This document shows positions 26,001 to 34,188 of a stretch of DNA of 64,000 nt, in pieces (the stretch's first letter is position 1; the number at the start of each line of letters is the position of its first letter). Origin of the DNA: DATDFB01 sp036522835 (lineage in GTDB: Bacteria; Acidobacteriota; Thermoanaerobaculia; Gp7-AA8). The position numbers and the translations under genes are program-made. The stretch lies in contig DATDFB010000035.1 in NCBI GenBank assembly GCA_036522835.1, positions 1-64,000 of the forward strand. The letters are read 5' to 3'. The notes beneath the pieces are model-generated. The model saw nothing but the letters and a program-made list of their open reading frames with translations. It did not search any database and had not been told where the DNA came from.

Positions 26001-27302
26001 CTCGCGCACGGCGGCGAAGAGCTCGTCGGCGTGCCAGTCGTCCATCGAGATCATGGCCACGAGCTGCTGGGCGAGGACGTCGAGCGGATTGCGCGGCATG
26101 CGCGTCGGCTCGATGGCCCCGCGGTGCATGGCCTCGGTCACGGCCGCGCAGGCGATGAGATCGCTGCGGAACTTCGGGAAGATGATGCCCTCGGACGCCG
26201 CGCCGACCTGGTGCGAGGCGCGGCCGATGCGCTGCATGCCGCTGGCGATCGACGGCGGCGCCTCGATCTGCACGACGAGGTCGATGGCCCCCATGTCGAT
26301 GCCGAGTTCCAGCGATGACGTGGCCACGAGCGCCGGCAGGCGTCCCGACTTCAGGTTGTCCTCGATCTCCACGCGCTGCGCGCGGGCGATGGAGCCGTGG
26401 TGGGCCTGCACGAGCGTCTCGCCGGCGAGCTCGTTCAGCGCGGCCGCGAGGCGCTCCGCGAGGCGCCGGGAGTTGACGAAGATGAGCGTCGAGCGGTGCG
26501 CGCGGATCATCTCCAAGAGTCGCGGATGGATGGCCGGCCAGATCGACGGCGCTTTCGTGGCCGGTCCCGATTCGATGTCGCGCTCGGAGAGCCTGGCCAT
26601 CTCCTCGACCGGCACCTCCACCTTCAGCACGAACGTCTTCCGCTCCTCGGTGTCGACGATGGCGACGTCCTTGCCGAGGTACTTGGCGACTTCCTCGAGC
26701 GGGCGCTGCGTGGCGGAGAGGCCGATGCGCTGCGGCGGCTTGTCGGTGATGCGCGCCAGGCGCTCCAGCGAGAGCGCCAGGTGCGCGCCGCGCTTGTTCG
26801 GCACGAGCGCGTGGATCTCGTCGATGATGACGGTGTCGACGCCGCGGAGCATCTCCCGCGCGTTCGACGTGAGCATCAGGTAGATCGACTCCGGCGTGGT
26901 GATGAGGATGTCGGCGGGGTCGCGGAGGAACTTGGCGCGCTCGCCCGGAGGGGTGTCGCCCGTGCGGATGGCGATGGCCGGCATGACGAAATCCGTGGCC
27001 ACGTTGGCGATCCCCGCCAGCGGCGCGCGGAGGTTGCGCTCGACGTCGACCGCTAGGGCCTTGAGCGGGGAGATGTACAGCACGCGGCAGCGCCGCTCCT
27101 TCGGCGGGCGCGGCGCGAACATCAGCCGGTCGAGGCACCAGAGGAAGGCGGTGAGCGTTTTGCCGCTGCCGGTGGGGGCGAAAATCAACGTTGATTCGCC
27201 GCGGGAAATGACCGGCCAGCCGAGCGCCTGCGCGCGCGTCGGCTCACGGAACGAGCGCCGGAACCACTCGGCGACGGCGGGGTGAAACGGAGCAAGTGCC
27301 AC
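23001..27302 (-). CDS. lhr: Lhr-type ATP-dependent DNA helicase carrying two in-frame repeat insertions
   Basis: 1433 residues, GTG start. Superfamily 2 helicase core: Walker A FAPTGSGKTLTAF, DEIHALVPNKRG (motif II), LSATQRPLEEVAKYLG (III), VNSRRLAERLAAALNELAGE (IV), ATSSLELGIDMGAIDLV (V), QRIGRASHQVG (VI), then the long Lhr C-terminal winged-helix and Lhr-specific domains. Lhr translocates 3'-5' and works in DNA repair. The coding sequence contains repeat 23847-23907, read as ESAGQAGALTAAARPPHST, and repeat 24571-24594, read as HGGQALLPVLVE, both in frame and without stops. Both lie in the C-terminal third. Forms an operon with nei. Confidence 0.93.
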   Translation of the reverse strand: MALAPFHPAVAEWFRRSFREPTRAQALGWPVISRGESTLIFAPTGSGKTLTAFLWCLDRLMFAPRPPKERRCRVLYISPLKALAVDVERNLRAPLAGIANVATDFVMPAIAIRTGDTPPGERAKFLRDPADILITTPESIYLMLTSNAREMLRGVDTVIIDEIHALVPNKRGAHLALSLERLARITDKPPQRIGLSATQRPLEEVAKYLGKDVAIVDTEERKTFVLKVEVPVEEMARLSERDIESGPATKAPSIWPAIHPRLLEMIRAHRSTLIFVNSRRLAERLAAALNELAGETLVQAHHGSIARAQRVEIEDNLKSGRLPALVATSSLELGIDMGAIDLVVQIEAPPSIASGMQRIGRASHQVGAASEGIIFPKFRSDLIACAAVTEAMHRGAIEPTRMPRNPLDVLAQQLVAMISMDDWHADELFAAVREAAPFADLNRTSFDGVLDMLSGLYPSDEFAELRPRVTWDRTTNVLTARGGAKKVAIISGGTIPDRGLYGVFLAGAEKGQSARVGELDEEMVFESRVGETFMLGASTWRIEEITHDRVLVTPAPGEPGKMPFWKADAAERTVPFGEAIGRLIRETREMKRADAVKRLVKQHDLDERAAKNFLQYLDDQAEATGAVPDDRTIVVERVLDDLGDWRVCVLTPFGGRIHAPWAMAVTAKVRNEMAIDVETMWSDDGFIVRFPETDAAPRAEVVVPDPDEIEALVMRQLGASSLFAAKFREAAARALLLPKHRPDRRAPLWIQRKRAYDLLQVASRFGSFPIILETYREVLRDVFDVPALVATMRKIRERTIRVHVADTEKPSPFAGSLLFRYVANFIYDGDAPLAERRAQALAIDQAQLRELLGEPELRELLDAGALEQVEHELQFRPVKSADALHDLFLRLGDLTQAEVDLHGGQALLPVLVEQRRVIQINDRYIAIEDASRYRDALGVPIPAGVPERYLQPVPDPLGDLVLRYARTHGPFTPHDVARRYGLGVAVITGALERFVERGRLVEGEFRPGGTQREWCDADVLRMIRRRSLAKLRKEAEPVDVPAYARLLTRWQNAAKKRRGLDALLDAIDALQGYPLPASIFEREILSARIEDYSPSDLDTLSAAGEIVWTGVEPLGEKDGRIALYLTDKLPLLVESAGQAGALTAAARPPHSTILDYLQTHGASFFAQIYDAAGGFPNDVADALWSLVWEGLVTNDTFHALRAYTRPKSGRFRSRRTAPPSTQGRWSLVPQSTATPTERANALAQQLLARYGVVVREAAAVESLSGGFSAVYPIFKAMEDAGRIRRGYFIAGLGASQFATAGAIDLLRSFRDESDEPETVMLASTDPANPYGALVKWPEPGPMRNVGSSVILVDGALAAYVGRGEKQLTAYLPEDEPRRSLVAREIAKSLARLVESGARRALLLADFDDALAPFLAEAGFRSTGSGYQLRARVA
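23847..23907. repeat. GTGGAGTGC palindromic repeat inserted in frame in lhr
   Basis: 61 bp, TGTGGAGTGCGGCGGCC...GGCCGGCGCTCTCCACA with a CTGTCAGAGC centre, the same element as the intergenic copies at 34976 and 41723. Read on the minus strand without a stop. Confidence 0.85.
24571..24594. repeat. AGGACAGGCA...TGCCTGTCCT repeat in frame in lhr
   Basis: A perfect 10-bp inverted repeat with a 4-nt loop (AGAG). The same element lies between genes at 44421-44447. Here it encodes part of HGGQALLPVLVE. Confidence 0.75.
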
Positions 27303-27354
27303 CTATGCAACAATAGTAGCCGTCCCCAGGCGACGATCGTTCGAAGGGAAGGGA

Positions 27355-28119
27355 ATGCGGCTGAAGGTCCTCGGCGCGTACGGCGCGTCGGATGCGGAAC
27401 ACAACCTGACGGGCTATCTGATCGACGACTGGCTGGCGGTCGATGCCGGAACCCTCACCTCGAAACTGTCGCTCGCGCAGCAGTCGCGCATCCAGGCGGT
27501 TTTCATCACCCACTCTCACGCCGACCACATCCGCGACCTCCCGCACCTCATCGTCAACCGCCACGCCCAAGCCGTCGGCCCGCTGACGATCTTCGCGGCC
27601 AAGGACGTGATGGAGCTGCTGCACGAGCACGTGTTCAACGGCATCGTCTGGCCCGATTTCGCGGATCTGATGTCGCCGCACAGCGGCAAGCCGCCGATCG
27701 TCTACCGCGCCCTCGCACCCGGGAAGAAGATCACGTTCGGCGACGTGGCCATGACGCCGGTTCCGGTCGACCACCAGATCCCCGCCTCGGGCGTGATCGT
27801 GGAGCTCAACAACCAAGCCATCGTCTTCACCGGCGACACGGCGCCGACGAGCAACATCTGGAAACGGACGAACGCGACGCCGAACGTCGTCGCCGTCGTG
27901 ACCGAGGCGTCGTTCCCGAACGACCAGCAGTCGCTGGCCGACGACTCCGCGCACCTGACGCCGCAGACGTTCGGCGACGAGCTGAAGAAGATCACCGTCG
28001 ACGCGCCGGTGTACGCGAGCCATCGGAAGATTCCGTTCGAGCGCGACATCGAGTCGCAGATCCGGAATCTGAGGGATCGGCGGGCGAGAGTGCTGCTGGA
28101 AAAGAACTACACGCTTTAA
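27355..28119 (+). CDS. Metallo-beta-lactamase-fold hydrolase, class II cyclic-nucleotide phosphodiesterase-like
   Basis: 254 residues with GAAGGGAAGGGA ribosome-binding sequence before the ATG. Metal-binding motif THSHADHIRDLPHL, then VPVDHQIPASGVIVE, FTGDTAPTSNIW, EASFPNDQQSLADDSAHLTP. The layout (THSHxDHxxxLP, GDT, EASF, HLT) matches class II 3',5'-cyclic nucleotide phosphodiesterases. Given an adenylate cyclase at 2741 and another at 52725, hydrolysis of cAMP is a reasonable guess. Divergent from lhr; its end overlaps the M1 peptidase end by 4 nt. Confidence 0.8.
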   Translation: MRLKVLGAYGASDAEHNLTGYLIDDWLAVDAGTLTSKLSLAQQSRIQAVFITHSHADHIRDLPHLIVNRHAQAVGPLTIFAAKDVMELLHEHVFNGIVWPDFADLMSPHSGKPPIVYRALAPGKKITFGDVAMTPVPVDHQIPASGVIVELNNQAIVFTGDTAPTSNIWKRTNATPNVVAVVTEASFPNDQQSLADDSAHLTPQTFGDELKKITVDAPVYASHRKIPFERDIESQIRNLRDRRARVLLEKNYTL

Positions 28120-29996
28120 CTCACGTGTAGCAGGTTCGCAATCGTTTTCTGCGTGTTCGCGTCATACGACGCCCGCACGAGATTAAACACCGATACGCCG
28201 TACGTCCGACCGTTGGTCGTCTGCGACAGCTGGTTCCACACCGACAGCGATCCCGGGGTCCCCACGGCGAGGTAACGGTCCAAGAGCGCGCGGCTGTTGG
28301 CGTCGAGCGACTTCGCCGCCGCGATGAGCCAGAACGACGGCGGCGTGTTGAGCTGCGAGAAGTGGAAGGCGGCATCGAGCTCCGCCATGCGCGCCACCGT
28401 CACGTCCTGGATCAACTGCAGGAAGTAGCGGAACTCGATGTCGGTCCAGCCGGCCGTGTTTAGCGACGACGCGCCCATGCCGGCGCGGAAGGCGTTCGCC
28501 TGCGTGGTCACGCGCTGTGCGAGCGACGACTGCGGCATCGGCGACGCGTTCGACGGCAAGCCGCTGCCGTAGAGCCAGTCGTCGATCTGCAGGTCCGTGC
28601 GGTCGAACGTCGACTTGAGCTCGATGTCGTCGACCCAGTGGAACGGGTGGATCCGCTCGTAGTCGCCGATGGCCGCGTCGAAGGCGCCGCGGCCCATGCG
28701 GTCCTCGAGCGTCTTGAGGAACATCTCGCCCTTCTGGTACCAGATGATCGTGAACTGCGGCCGCTCCGCGCCGACGAAGGTGCGGTGCAGCACGGTCAGC
28801 CGCGGCGACGGCTTCGACGCCAGGTACTGATCGAGCGCCAGGCGGTCGCCCGCCAGCTCGAACTCACCCTGTTCGGCCGCGCCCATCGCCTCCTCGACGC
28901 GCTTCGTGAAGTACGTAGCGAAGCTTTCGTTGAGCCAGAGGTCGTTCCACTGCGCGCAGGTCATGCGGTCGCCGAACCACGAGTGCGACAGCTCGTGCGC
29001 GATCAGGCCGCTCGGCGGCACGACCGCCGGGTGATTGCCGGTGACGGCGTCCTGGCTGATGAAATTCAGCTCCGGATTCTCCATCCCGCCGCTGAAGCGC
29101 GGCGGGAAGACGAGGTCGTAGCGCTCGAACGGATAGACGCCCATCACGCTCTCGGCCGCGTGCAACATGTCGGGAAGGAACTGCATCTCGTACGCGGCGT
29201 CGTCGCCCAAGCCTTGCTCGGCGTAGACGCCGGTGCGGTCGCCGACGGGGCGGAACTCGTAGGCCGCAACCGTCAGCGCGATCAGGTACGACGGGATCGG
29301 ATGGGGCATCGAGAAGGCGTAGATGCCCGTGGCATTTGCCGCCGTCGGATTGTTCGCGGCGCTCATCAGCGCCAGCTCGCCGGCGGGCACGTGGATCGTG
29401 GCGTCGTACGTCGTGCGTACGGCCGGCGTGTCCTGCAGCGGGATCCAACTCCGCGCGAAGTCGGGCTCGTTCGCGCTCCAGAGCGCCGGCATTGCGCCGG
29501 CGCGCGTCTGCTGCGCGGTGAGCCAGAGCAGGCCGTTCGCGGTGGGACGCGTGCGGTAGTCGACGCGCACCGACTTCGTGCGCGGCTCGATGTCGATGAT
29601 CATCGGCGTGCCGTTGAGCGCCGGCGTGCCGTACGACCACGTCGTAGGCGCGCCGTCCGCAGTGACGGCGTCGACGTCGAGGCCGTTGGTGTCGAGCACG
29701 AGCTGCCGCGCGCCGGTGCGGTTCAGCAGCGTGTGCGTGACCGAGCCGCGGAGGACGTGCTGGTCGAAGTCGACGGTGAGGTCGAGCGAGAGGTGCGTCG
29801 AGGTGACCGCGCGCGCGTTCGCGGCGCTGAAGACGTCGGCGATCGGCTGGCGTCCTTCCGGAGGCAACACCGCTCTTCGGTGCGCCGCCGCGGGCGTGAG
29901 GAGAACGAGGACGAGGACGAGGATTCGCCAATGTGGAGTGCCGCGGCCATGCCGCCGCTCGAACGGCGCCGGAATGACCGGCGCACTCCGCATCAC
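28116..29996 (-). CDS. M1-family metallopeptidase with repeat-derived N-terminus
   Basis: 626 residues. Gluzincin zinc site HELSHSW at 334-338 with the third ligand Glu in LNESFATYF; exopeptidase motif GGMENPEL at about 303-310. Aminopeptidase-like, exported: hydrophobic signal ILVLVLVLLTPAAAH at about 25-39. The 22 residues before it (MRSAPVIPAPFERRHGRG...) come from the palindromic repeat 29932-29990, which also supplies the start codon. The GTG/ATG start overlaps the stop of the upstream amidohydrolase gene (TGATG), so translation is coupled. Confidence 0.9.
   Translation of the reverse strand: MMRSAPVIPAPFERRHGRGTPHWRILVLVLVLLTPAAAHRRAVLPPEGRQPIADVFSAANARAVTSTHLSLDLTVDFDQHVLRGSVTHTLLNRTGARQLVLDTNGLDVDAVTADGAPTTWSYGTPALNGTPMIIDIEPRTKSVRVDYRTRPTANGLLWLTAQQTRAGAMPALWSANEPDFARSWIPLQDTPAVRTTYDATIHVPAGELALMSAANNPTAANATGIYAFSMPHPIPSYLIALTVAAYEFRPVGDRTGVYAEQGLGDDAAYEMQFLPDMLHAAESVMGVYPFERYDLVFPPRFSGGMENPELNFISQDAVTGNHPAVVPPSGLIAHELSHSWFGDRMTCAQWNDLWLNESFATYFTKRVEEAMGAAEQGEFELAGDRLALDQYLASKPSPRLTVLHRTFVGAERPQFTIIWYQKGEMFLKTLEDRMGRGAFDAAIGDYERIHPFHWVDDIELKSTFDRTDLQIDDWLYGSGLPSNASPMPQSSLAQRVTTQANAFRAGMGASSLNTAGWTDIEFRYFLQLIQDVTVARMAELDAAFHFSQLNTPPSFWLIAAAKSLDANSRALLDRYLAVGTPGSLSVWNQLSQTTNGRTYGVSVFNLVRASYDANTQKTIANLLHVS
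29932..29990. repeat. GTGGAGTGC palindromic repeat forming the 5' end of the M1 peptidase gene
   Basis: TGTGGAGTGCCGCGGCCATG...GACCGGCGCACTCCG, a diverged copy with a different centre (GCTCGAACGGCGCC). It lies between the stop of the amidohydrolase gene and the signal peptide codons of the peptidase, and is translated. Confidence 0.75.
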
Positions 29997-31960
29997 GGGA
30001 GCACTCCCAGCTCACGATCGATCTCCGCCGCGTCGAAGATGTTGCCGTCCTTCACGATCGTGCGCACCTTGCGGATGTCGGCGATGTTCGTCGTCGGGTC
30101 GCCGTCGACGAGGACGAAGTCGGCAAACTTCCCGGCCTCGACCGAGCCGGACTCCTTTTCGCGATGCATCACCGTCGCCGCGCCGAGCGTGGCGATGCGC
30201 AGCACCTCGGCCGGCGGGATTCCGGCCTGCACGTAGCTCTCGAGCTCGCGGTGCAGCGTGAAACCGGCCAAGTCGTCCGTGCCGGCCACGATGGTGATCC
30301 CCTCGCGGTGCAGCAGCGCCACGAGCTCCAGCATCTTCTTGAAGGCATCGCGATACTGCTGGTCCTTGCCGTCCGGAATCGGCAGCCCGCCCGTCAGCGT
30401 GCCGCGGCGCACCTGCGGCGGCAAGCGGTCGGCGATGGCGGCGTACACCGGCGAGACCTGGCCTTTGCGAGCCACGAACATCCCCTCGAACGCGGTCACG
30501 GTCGGATCGGAGACGGTGTGGTGCTGCTTGAGCAGATCGATGAACGCGCGCGCCTCGGGCGACGCAAGGTCGAGCGCCGCGCCGCGCTCGGCCACGGCCG
30601 TGAAGCGCGCCGGCGTGCGCGTGTCCTTCACGTCCGGCCAGAACTCCAGCATCAGGAAGTTCGCGTGCTGGATCTCGTCGTAGCCCGCGCGCACGGCATC
30701 CTCGGCGCGCATGTACGCCGGGACGTGGCCGCTCACGCGCATCCCCAGCTCGTGCGCGCGCTTGGCGATCACCGGCACGAGCTCGGGCTTCACGGAGCTG
30801 TAAATCTTGATCTGCTCGTAGCCGAGCGACTTGTACTTTTCGACCCACTTCACCGCGTCCTCGGGCGTGTCGACGAGCACCTTCGTCGGCCCGGCGTACG
30901 GCCCCGGCCCGTCGATGAAGCCGGCCATCAGCACGCGCGGCCCGACAGCCTGGCCGCTGTCGAACTTCTTACGGAGACCCATGAGGTAATCGATGTCGTT
31001 GGCTAGATCGCGCACCGTCGTCACGCCGTTGGCGATGTGGAGCAGGCCGTCCGAGCCGCCGAGGTGGACATGCATGTCCCAAAGGCCGGGAAGGACCGTC
31101 TTTCCGGCGGCGTCGATGCGCGTGGCGTCCGCGGGAACGGCGACATCGGTGCCGACCGCTTCGACGCGGTTGCCGCGCACGACGATGGTCGTGTTCGGCG
31201 TGACCTTCTGCGTGGCCGGATCGAAAAGCCGCGCGTTCGTGACGGCGAGGACGCCGCGCTTCGGCTTGTGCGTGAGGCGCTGGGCGATCTTCGCGGTCTC
31301 GGCGTCGTGCGCTTTCTCGTCGCGCTTGACGAGGTCCTCGCCCACCGGCATCCAGCCGTCGACGACGATTTGCGACCACGATGACGCGCTGGCGAAGAGT
31401 TGCCCGTCATCCGCGATCCACACGGTCTCCGGCTGAAAGCCGAGGCCGGTGATGTCGTAGGCGGTGACGTGCGTCTTCTTGCCCGCGGACGTGACGGTGG
31501 CCTCGGTCAGCTTGCGGATCGACGCCTGTCCGGCCGGCAGCAGCGGCAGCGTCTTCCCCGGCGCTTTCAGCAGCGCGCGGGCGAGCATCCCGAGCTCCTC
31601 GGGCGCTCCGTACATGCTGAGGTAGAAGCCGCGCGCCTTCGAGGTTCCGGACTCGGCGCCGTTCTTCCACGTCGCCGTGCCGTCCTTCATCGTGAAGGTC
31701 TCGCTGACGGGCGACTTGAAGTAGTCGTTGCCGGTGATGGCGACGTCGACCGGGAGACCGTTCTTGTCGAGGGTGTAGACGGCGTGCGATTTCGGGCCGC
31801 GGCCGCGGTCGTTGTACTCGAAGTCGACGACGACCTTGCCCCCCTCGGCTGTCACGTTCATGGCGCCGGCGTGGTTCGCGCCGAGGTTGATGTCGTAGTG
31901 GCGCGGTGCGGCGAGGGCGGTGGCGGCGAGGAAAAGAAGCGGGACGGCGAGCCGTTTCAT
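29993..31960 (-). CDS. Exported amidohydrolase-family protein
   Basis: 655 residues. Signal peptide MKRLAVPLLFLAATALA; a beta-rich domain of about 230 residues; then an amidohydrolase TIM barrel with MHVHLGG (first metal ligands), IKIYSSVKPE, GHVPAYM, QHANFLM and AGTDDLAGF (final Asp). It resembles imidazolonepropionase or prolidase-like exported amidohydrolases; the substrate is unknown. The translationally coupled M1 peptidase downstream suggests peptide turnover in the periplasm. Start 31960 is used because it gives the signal peptide; CATACT lies 6 nt upstream. Confidence 0.88.
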   Translation of the reverse strand: MKRLAVPLLFLAATALAAPRHYDINLGANHAGAMNVTAEGGKVVVDFEYNDRGRGPKSHAVYTLDKNGLPVDVAITGNDYFKSPVSETFTMKDGTATWKNGAESGTSKARGFYLSMYGAPEELGMLARALLKAPGKTLPLLPAGQASIRKLTEATVTSAGKKTHVTAYDITGLGFQPETVWIADDGQLFASASSWSQIVVDGWMPVGEDLVKRDEKAHDAETAKIAQRLTHKPKRGVLAVTNARLFDPATQKVTPNTTIVVRGNRVEAVGTDVAVPADATRIDAAGKTVLPGLWDMHVHLGGSDGLLHIANGVTTVRDLANDIDYLMGLRKKFDSGQAVGPRVLMAGFIDGPGPYAGPTKVLVDTPEDAVKWVEKYKSLGYEQIKIYSSVKPELVPVIAKRAHELGMRVSGHVPAYMRAEDAVRAGYDEIQHANFLMLEFWPDVKDTRTPARFTAVAERGAALDLASPEARAFIDLLKQHHTVSDPTVTAFEGMFVARKGQVSPVYAAIADRLPPQVRRGTLTGGLPIPDGKDQQYRDAFKKMLELVALLHREGITIVAGTDDLAGFTLHRELESYVQAGIPPAEVLRIATLGAATVMHREKESGSVEAGKFADFVLVDGDPTTNIADIRKVRTIVKDGNIFDAAEIDRELGVLP

Positions 31961-31966
31961 GCGCAG

Positions 31967-31982
31967 AGTATGGGCGTAAAAT
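31967..31982. promoter_or_regulatory. Back-to-back -10 elements of divergent genes
   Basis: Minus-strand CATACT (31967-31972) is 6 nt from the amidohydrolase ATG, and plus-strand TAAAAT (31977-31982) is 11 nt from the glycosyltransferase ATG. Only 33 nt separate the two start codons, so each promoter's -35 region must lie inside the other gene. Confidence 0.5.
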
Positions 31983-31993
31983 CGCCGCCCGTC

Positions 31994-32836
31994 ATGGCCC
32001 GCCCGCAGGTGTCGGCAATCATTCACATCCTCAACGAGCGAGACTACATCGAGGACTGCATCCGCTCGGTCGAGTGGGCCGACGAGATCTACGTCATGGA
32101 CTCGTTCTCGACGGACGGCAGCGTCGAATTCATCCGCCAGCGGTTCCCGCGCGTGCGCATCGAGCAGCGCGAATACCTAGGCGCCGCGTCGCAGAAGAAC
32201 TACGCCATCGACCGCGCCGGGCACGACTGGATCTTCATCATCGACGCCGACGAGCGCATCACGCCGAAGCTGCGCGCCGAGCTGCTGCGCACGCTGGAGG
32301 GGCCGCTCGACAAGTGGGCGTACTCGGTGGGGCGCCTGAACTTCATGATGGGAAAGCCGGTGCGCTTCAGCGGCCTGCAGCGCGACCGCGTCACGCGCCT
32401 CTTCCACCGCGAGCACGCCCGCTACCCGAACAAGCGCGTGCACGCCGACCTCCTCGTCGACGGCGAGACCGGACGGCTGCGGCACAAGATGGACCACTAC
32501 TACATCCGCGCCTTCGACCACATGATCGCCAAGATGACGCGCTACGCGAACTGGGCCGCGGCGCAAATGTTCATCGACGGCAAGACGACGGGCCTCCTCG
32601 GGATCATCGGCCACCCGCTCGGCAAGTTCGTGCGCGACTACTTCCTCAACTTCGGCTTCCTCGACGGCGCGCGCGGCGCGATCTCCGTCGGCATGCACGT
32701 CTATTACACGTTCTGGAAGTACGCGAAGCTGTGGGAATTCGCGCAGCTCAAGCGCCTCGGCAAGCCGGTGCCGCTGCCGAAGCTGGACGAGGAAGAGGAG
32801 CGGTGGGAGCTGCCGTGGATGAAACAAGCCCGGTAG
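31994..32836 (+). CDS. Family 2 glycosyltransferase (WaaE/KdtX-like)
   Basis: 280 residues. GT-A fold: VSAIIHILNERDYIEDCIRS, DEIYVMDSFSTDGS, the DxD-type motif FIIDADERITP, and RVTRLFHREHARYPNKRVHA. This is the WaaE/KdtX subgroup that adds sugars to LPS core or glycolipids. The TAG stop is the left terminus of the palindromic repeat 32834-32886. Opposite lie the Wzm/Wzt-like exporter genes, so surface glycan work is likely. Confidence 0.9.
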   Translation: MARPQVSAIIHILNERDYIEDCIRSVEWADEIYVMDSFSTDGSVEFIRQRFPRVRIEQREYLGAASQKNYAIDRAGHDWIFIIDADERITPKLRAELLRTLEGPLDKWAYSVGRLNFMMGKPVRFSGLQRDRVTRLFHREHARYPNKRVHADLLVDGETGRLRHKMDHYYIRAFDHMIAKMTRYANWAAAQMFIDGKTTGLLGIIGHPLGKFVRDYFLNFGFLDGARGAISVGMHVYYTFWKYAKLWEFAQLKRLGKPVPLPKLDEEEERWELPWMKQAR

Positions 32837-32886
32837 GGGCGCACAGCGTGCGCCCGCGGTGCCTGGGCGCACGCCGTGCGCCCCTA
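32834..32886. terminator. TAGGGGCGCAC repeat bounded by two convergent stop codons
   Basis: 53 bp, TAGGGGCGCACAGCGTGCG...GCACGCCGTGCGCCCCTA. TAG at 32834 ends the glycosyltransferase gene and CTA at 32884-32886 is the stop of the ABC ATPase gene on the other strand. Self-complementary arms make it a likely two-way terminator. Confidence 0.85.
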
Positions 32887-34188
32887 CCGCTTTTTCTTCG
32901 CACTCTCGATCGCTTCCGCGATTTGAGCCGGTACCGCGGGCTTCTCGATCGACTTGAAGGCGACGCCCCCCTCGAACTGCCACGTGTGCTTCGGCCGGTA
33001 CACCCCCGTGTCGTGCACGCGCGAGCCGACCACGAAGCGCAGGACGCCGCGGCGGTAGTCGAACGCGCGGCCGTTCTTCGTGTGCACGGCGGCGTCGATG
33101 CGGTATTGCCCGGCGACGAGGTCGAGCGAGGGCATGACGAAGCGCACGCGCCCGCCGGCGTCGAGGCGCTCAGGCGCGAAGCCCTCGAGATCGGTGTTCG
33201 TGCCGTACACGCACGTGCCGTCGGCGTGGTAGATGCCGAGACCGAACACGAAGTCATCCTGCGGGACGCGGACCTCGAAATCCATCTCGATGGCCACCGC
33301 GCTGCCCGCGCCGAGAGCGACGAGCTCGCGGCCTTTGTGATCGGCGAGGGCGACGCGTTTGAGGATGACTTCGCCGGAGCCGAAGCGCTCCTCTTCGTCG
33401 GTGGGCTGCGTCGCCGGCTTCGGCTCTTCCGGCGGAGCCGCCTGCGGCGCGGCGACTTGTTGCAGATAGGCATCGACGACACGCACCGGATCCCCAATCT
33501 GTTTCGTCTCGCCGTGGTCCAACCACAGCGCCCGGTCGCAAAGATTCCGCACCTGATCCAACTGGTGCGTGACGAAGACGAGCGTCACGCCGCGATACTT
33601 CATCTCTTGAATCTTGGCGATGCACTTCGCCGAGAACTCCTCGTCGCCGACCGACAGCACTTCATCGATCAACAGAATGTCGGGATCGACGTGCACGGCC
33701 ACGGCAAAGCCCAACCGCACGTACATGCCGGACGAGTACGTCTTCACCGGCTGGTCGATGAAGTCGGCGATGCCGGAGAAGGCGACGATGCGGTCGAAGC
33801 GCGCGTCGATCTCGCGGCGCGAGAGGCCGAGCATGATGCCGTTGATGTAGATGTTCTCGCGGCCGGTGATCTCGGGATGAAACCCCGCCCCGAGCTCGAT
33901 CAGCGCGGCGATGCGGCCGTTCACGCTGACGCGGCCCGACGTCGGCTTGAGGATGCCGGAGATCAGCTTCAAGAGCGTCGACTTCCCCGAGCCGTTGCGG
34001 CCGACGATGCCGAAGGCCTCGCCCTTGTCGACCGCGAACGACACGTCTTTCACCGCCGGCACGGTGGCCTCGGGCGCCAGCTTCAGATCGCGCTTCAGGA
34101 GCGCGCTCTTGAGCGTGGCGAACTGCGAGCGCCGGCCCCATAGCCGGTACGACTTCGACACGCGGTCGAGGGCGATCGAGTAGCTCAA
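32884..34188 (-). CDS. ABC transporter ATPase, polysaccharide export (Wzt-like)
   Basis: 434 residues from TTG 34188, overlapping the permease stop (TTGA). ATPase domain: Walker A GRNGSGKSTLLKLISG, signature YSSGMYVRLGFAVA, Walker B ILLIDEVLSVGDEEF, His switch VFVTHQLDQV. The extra C-terminal domain (about 270-415) is the Wzt carbohydrate-binding beta-sandwich that recognises the glycan end (FGLGIYHADGTCVYGTNTD, AGQYRIDAAVH). It powers export of an O-antigen-like polysaccharide. Confidence 0.92.
   Translation of the reverse strand: MSYSIALDRVSKSYRLWGRRSQFATLKSALLKRDLKLAPEATVPAVKDVSFAVDKGEAFGIVGRNGSGKSTLLKLISGILKPTSGRVSVNGRIAALIELGAGFHPEITGRENIYINGIMLGLSRREIDARFDRIVAFSGIADFIDQPVKTYSSGMYVRLGFAVAVHVDPDILLIDEVLSVGDEEFSAKCIAKIQEMKYRGVTLVFVTHQLDQVRNLCDRALWLDHGETKQIGDPVRVVDAYLQQVAAPQAAPPEEPKPATQPTDEEERFGSGEVILKRVALADHKGRELVALGAGSAVAIEMDFEVRVPQDDFVFGLGIYHADGTCVYGTNTDLEGFAPERLDAGGRVRFVMPSLDLVAGQYRIDAAVHTKNGRAFDYRRGVLRFVVGSRVHDTGVYRPKHTWQFEGGVAFKSIEKPAVPAQIAEAIESAKKKR

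Noticed and set aside
24648..26318. 556-codon open frame antisense to lhr
   Set aside because: Shadow frame with no recognisable domain.
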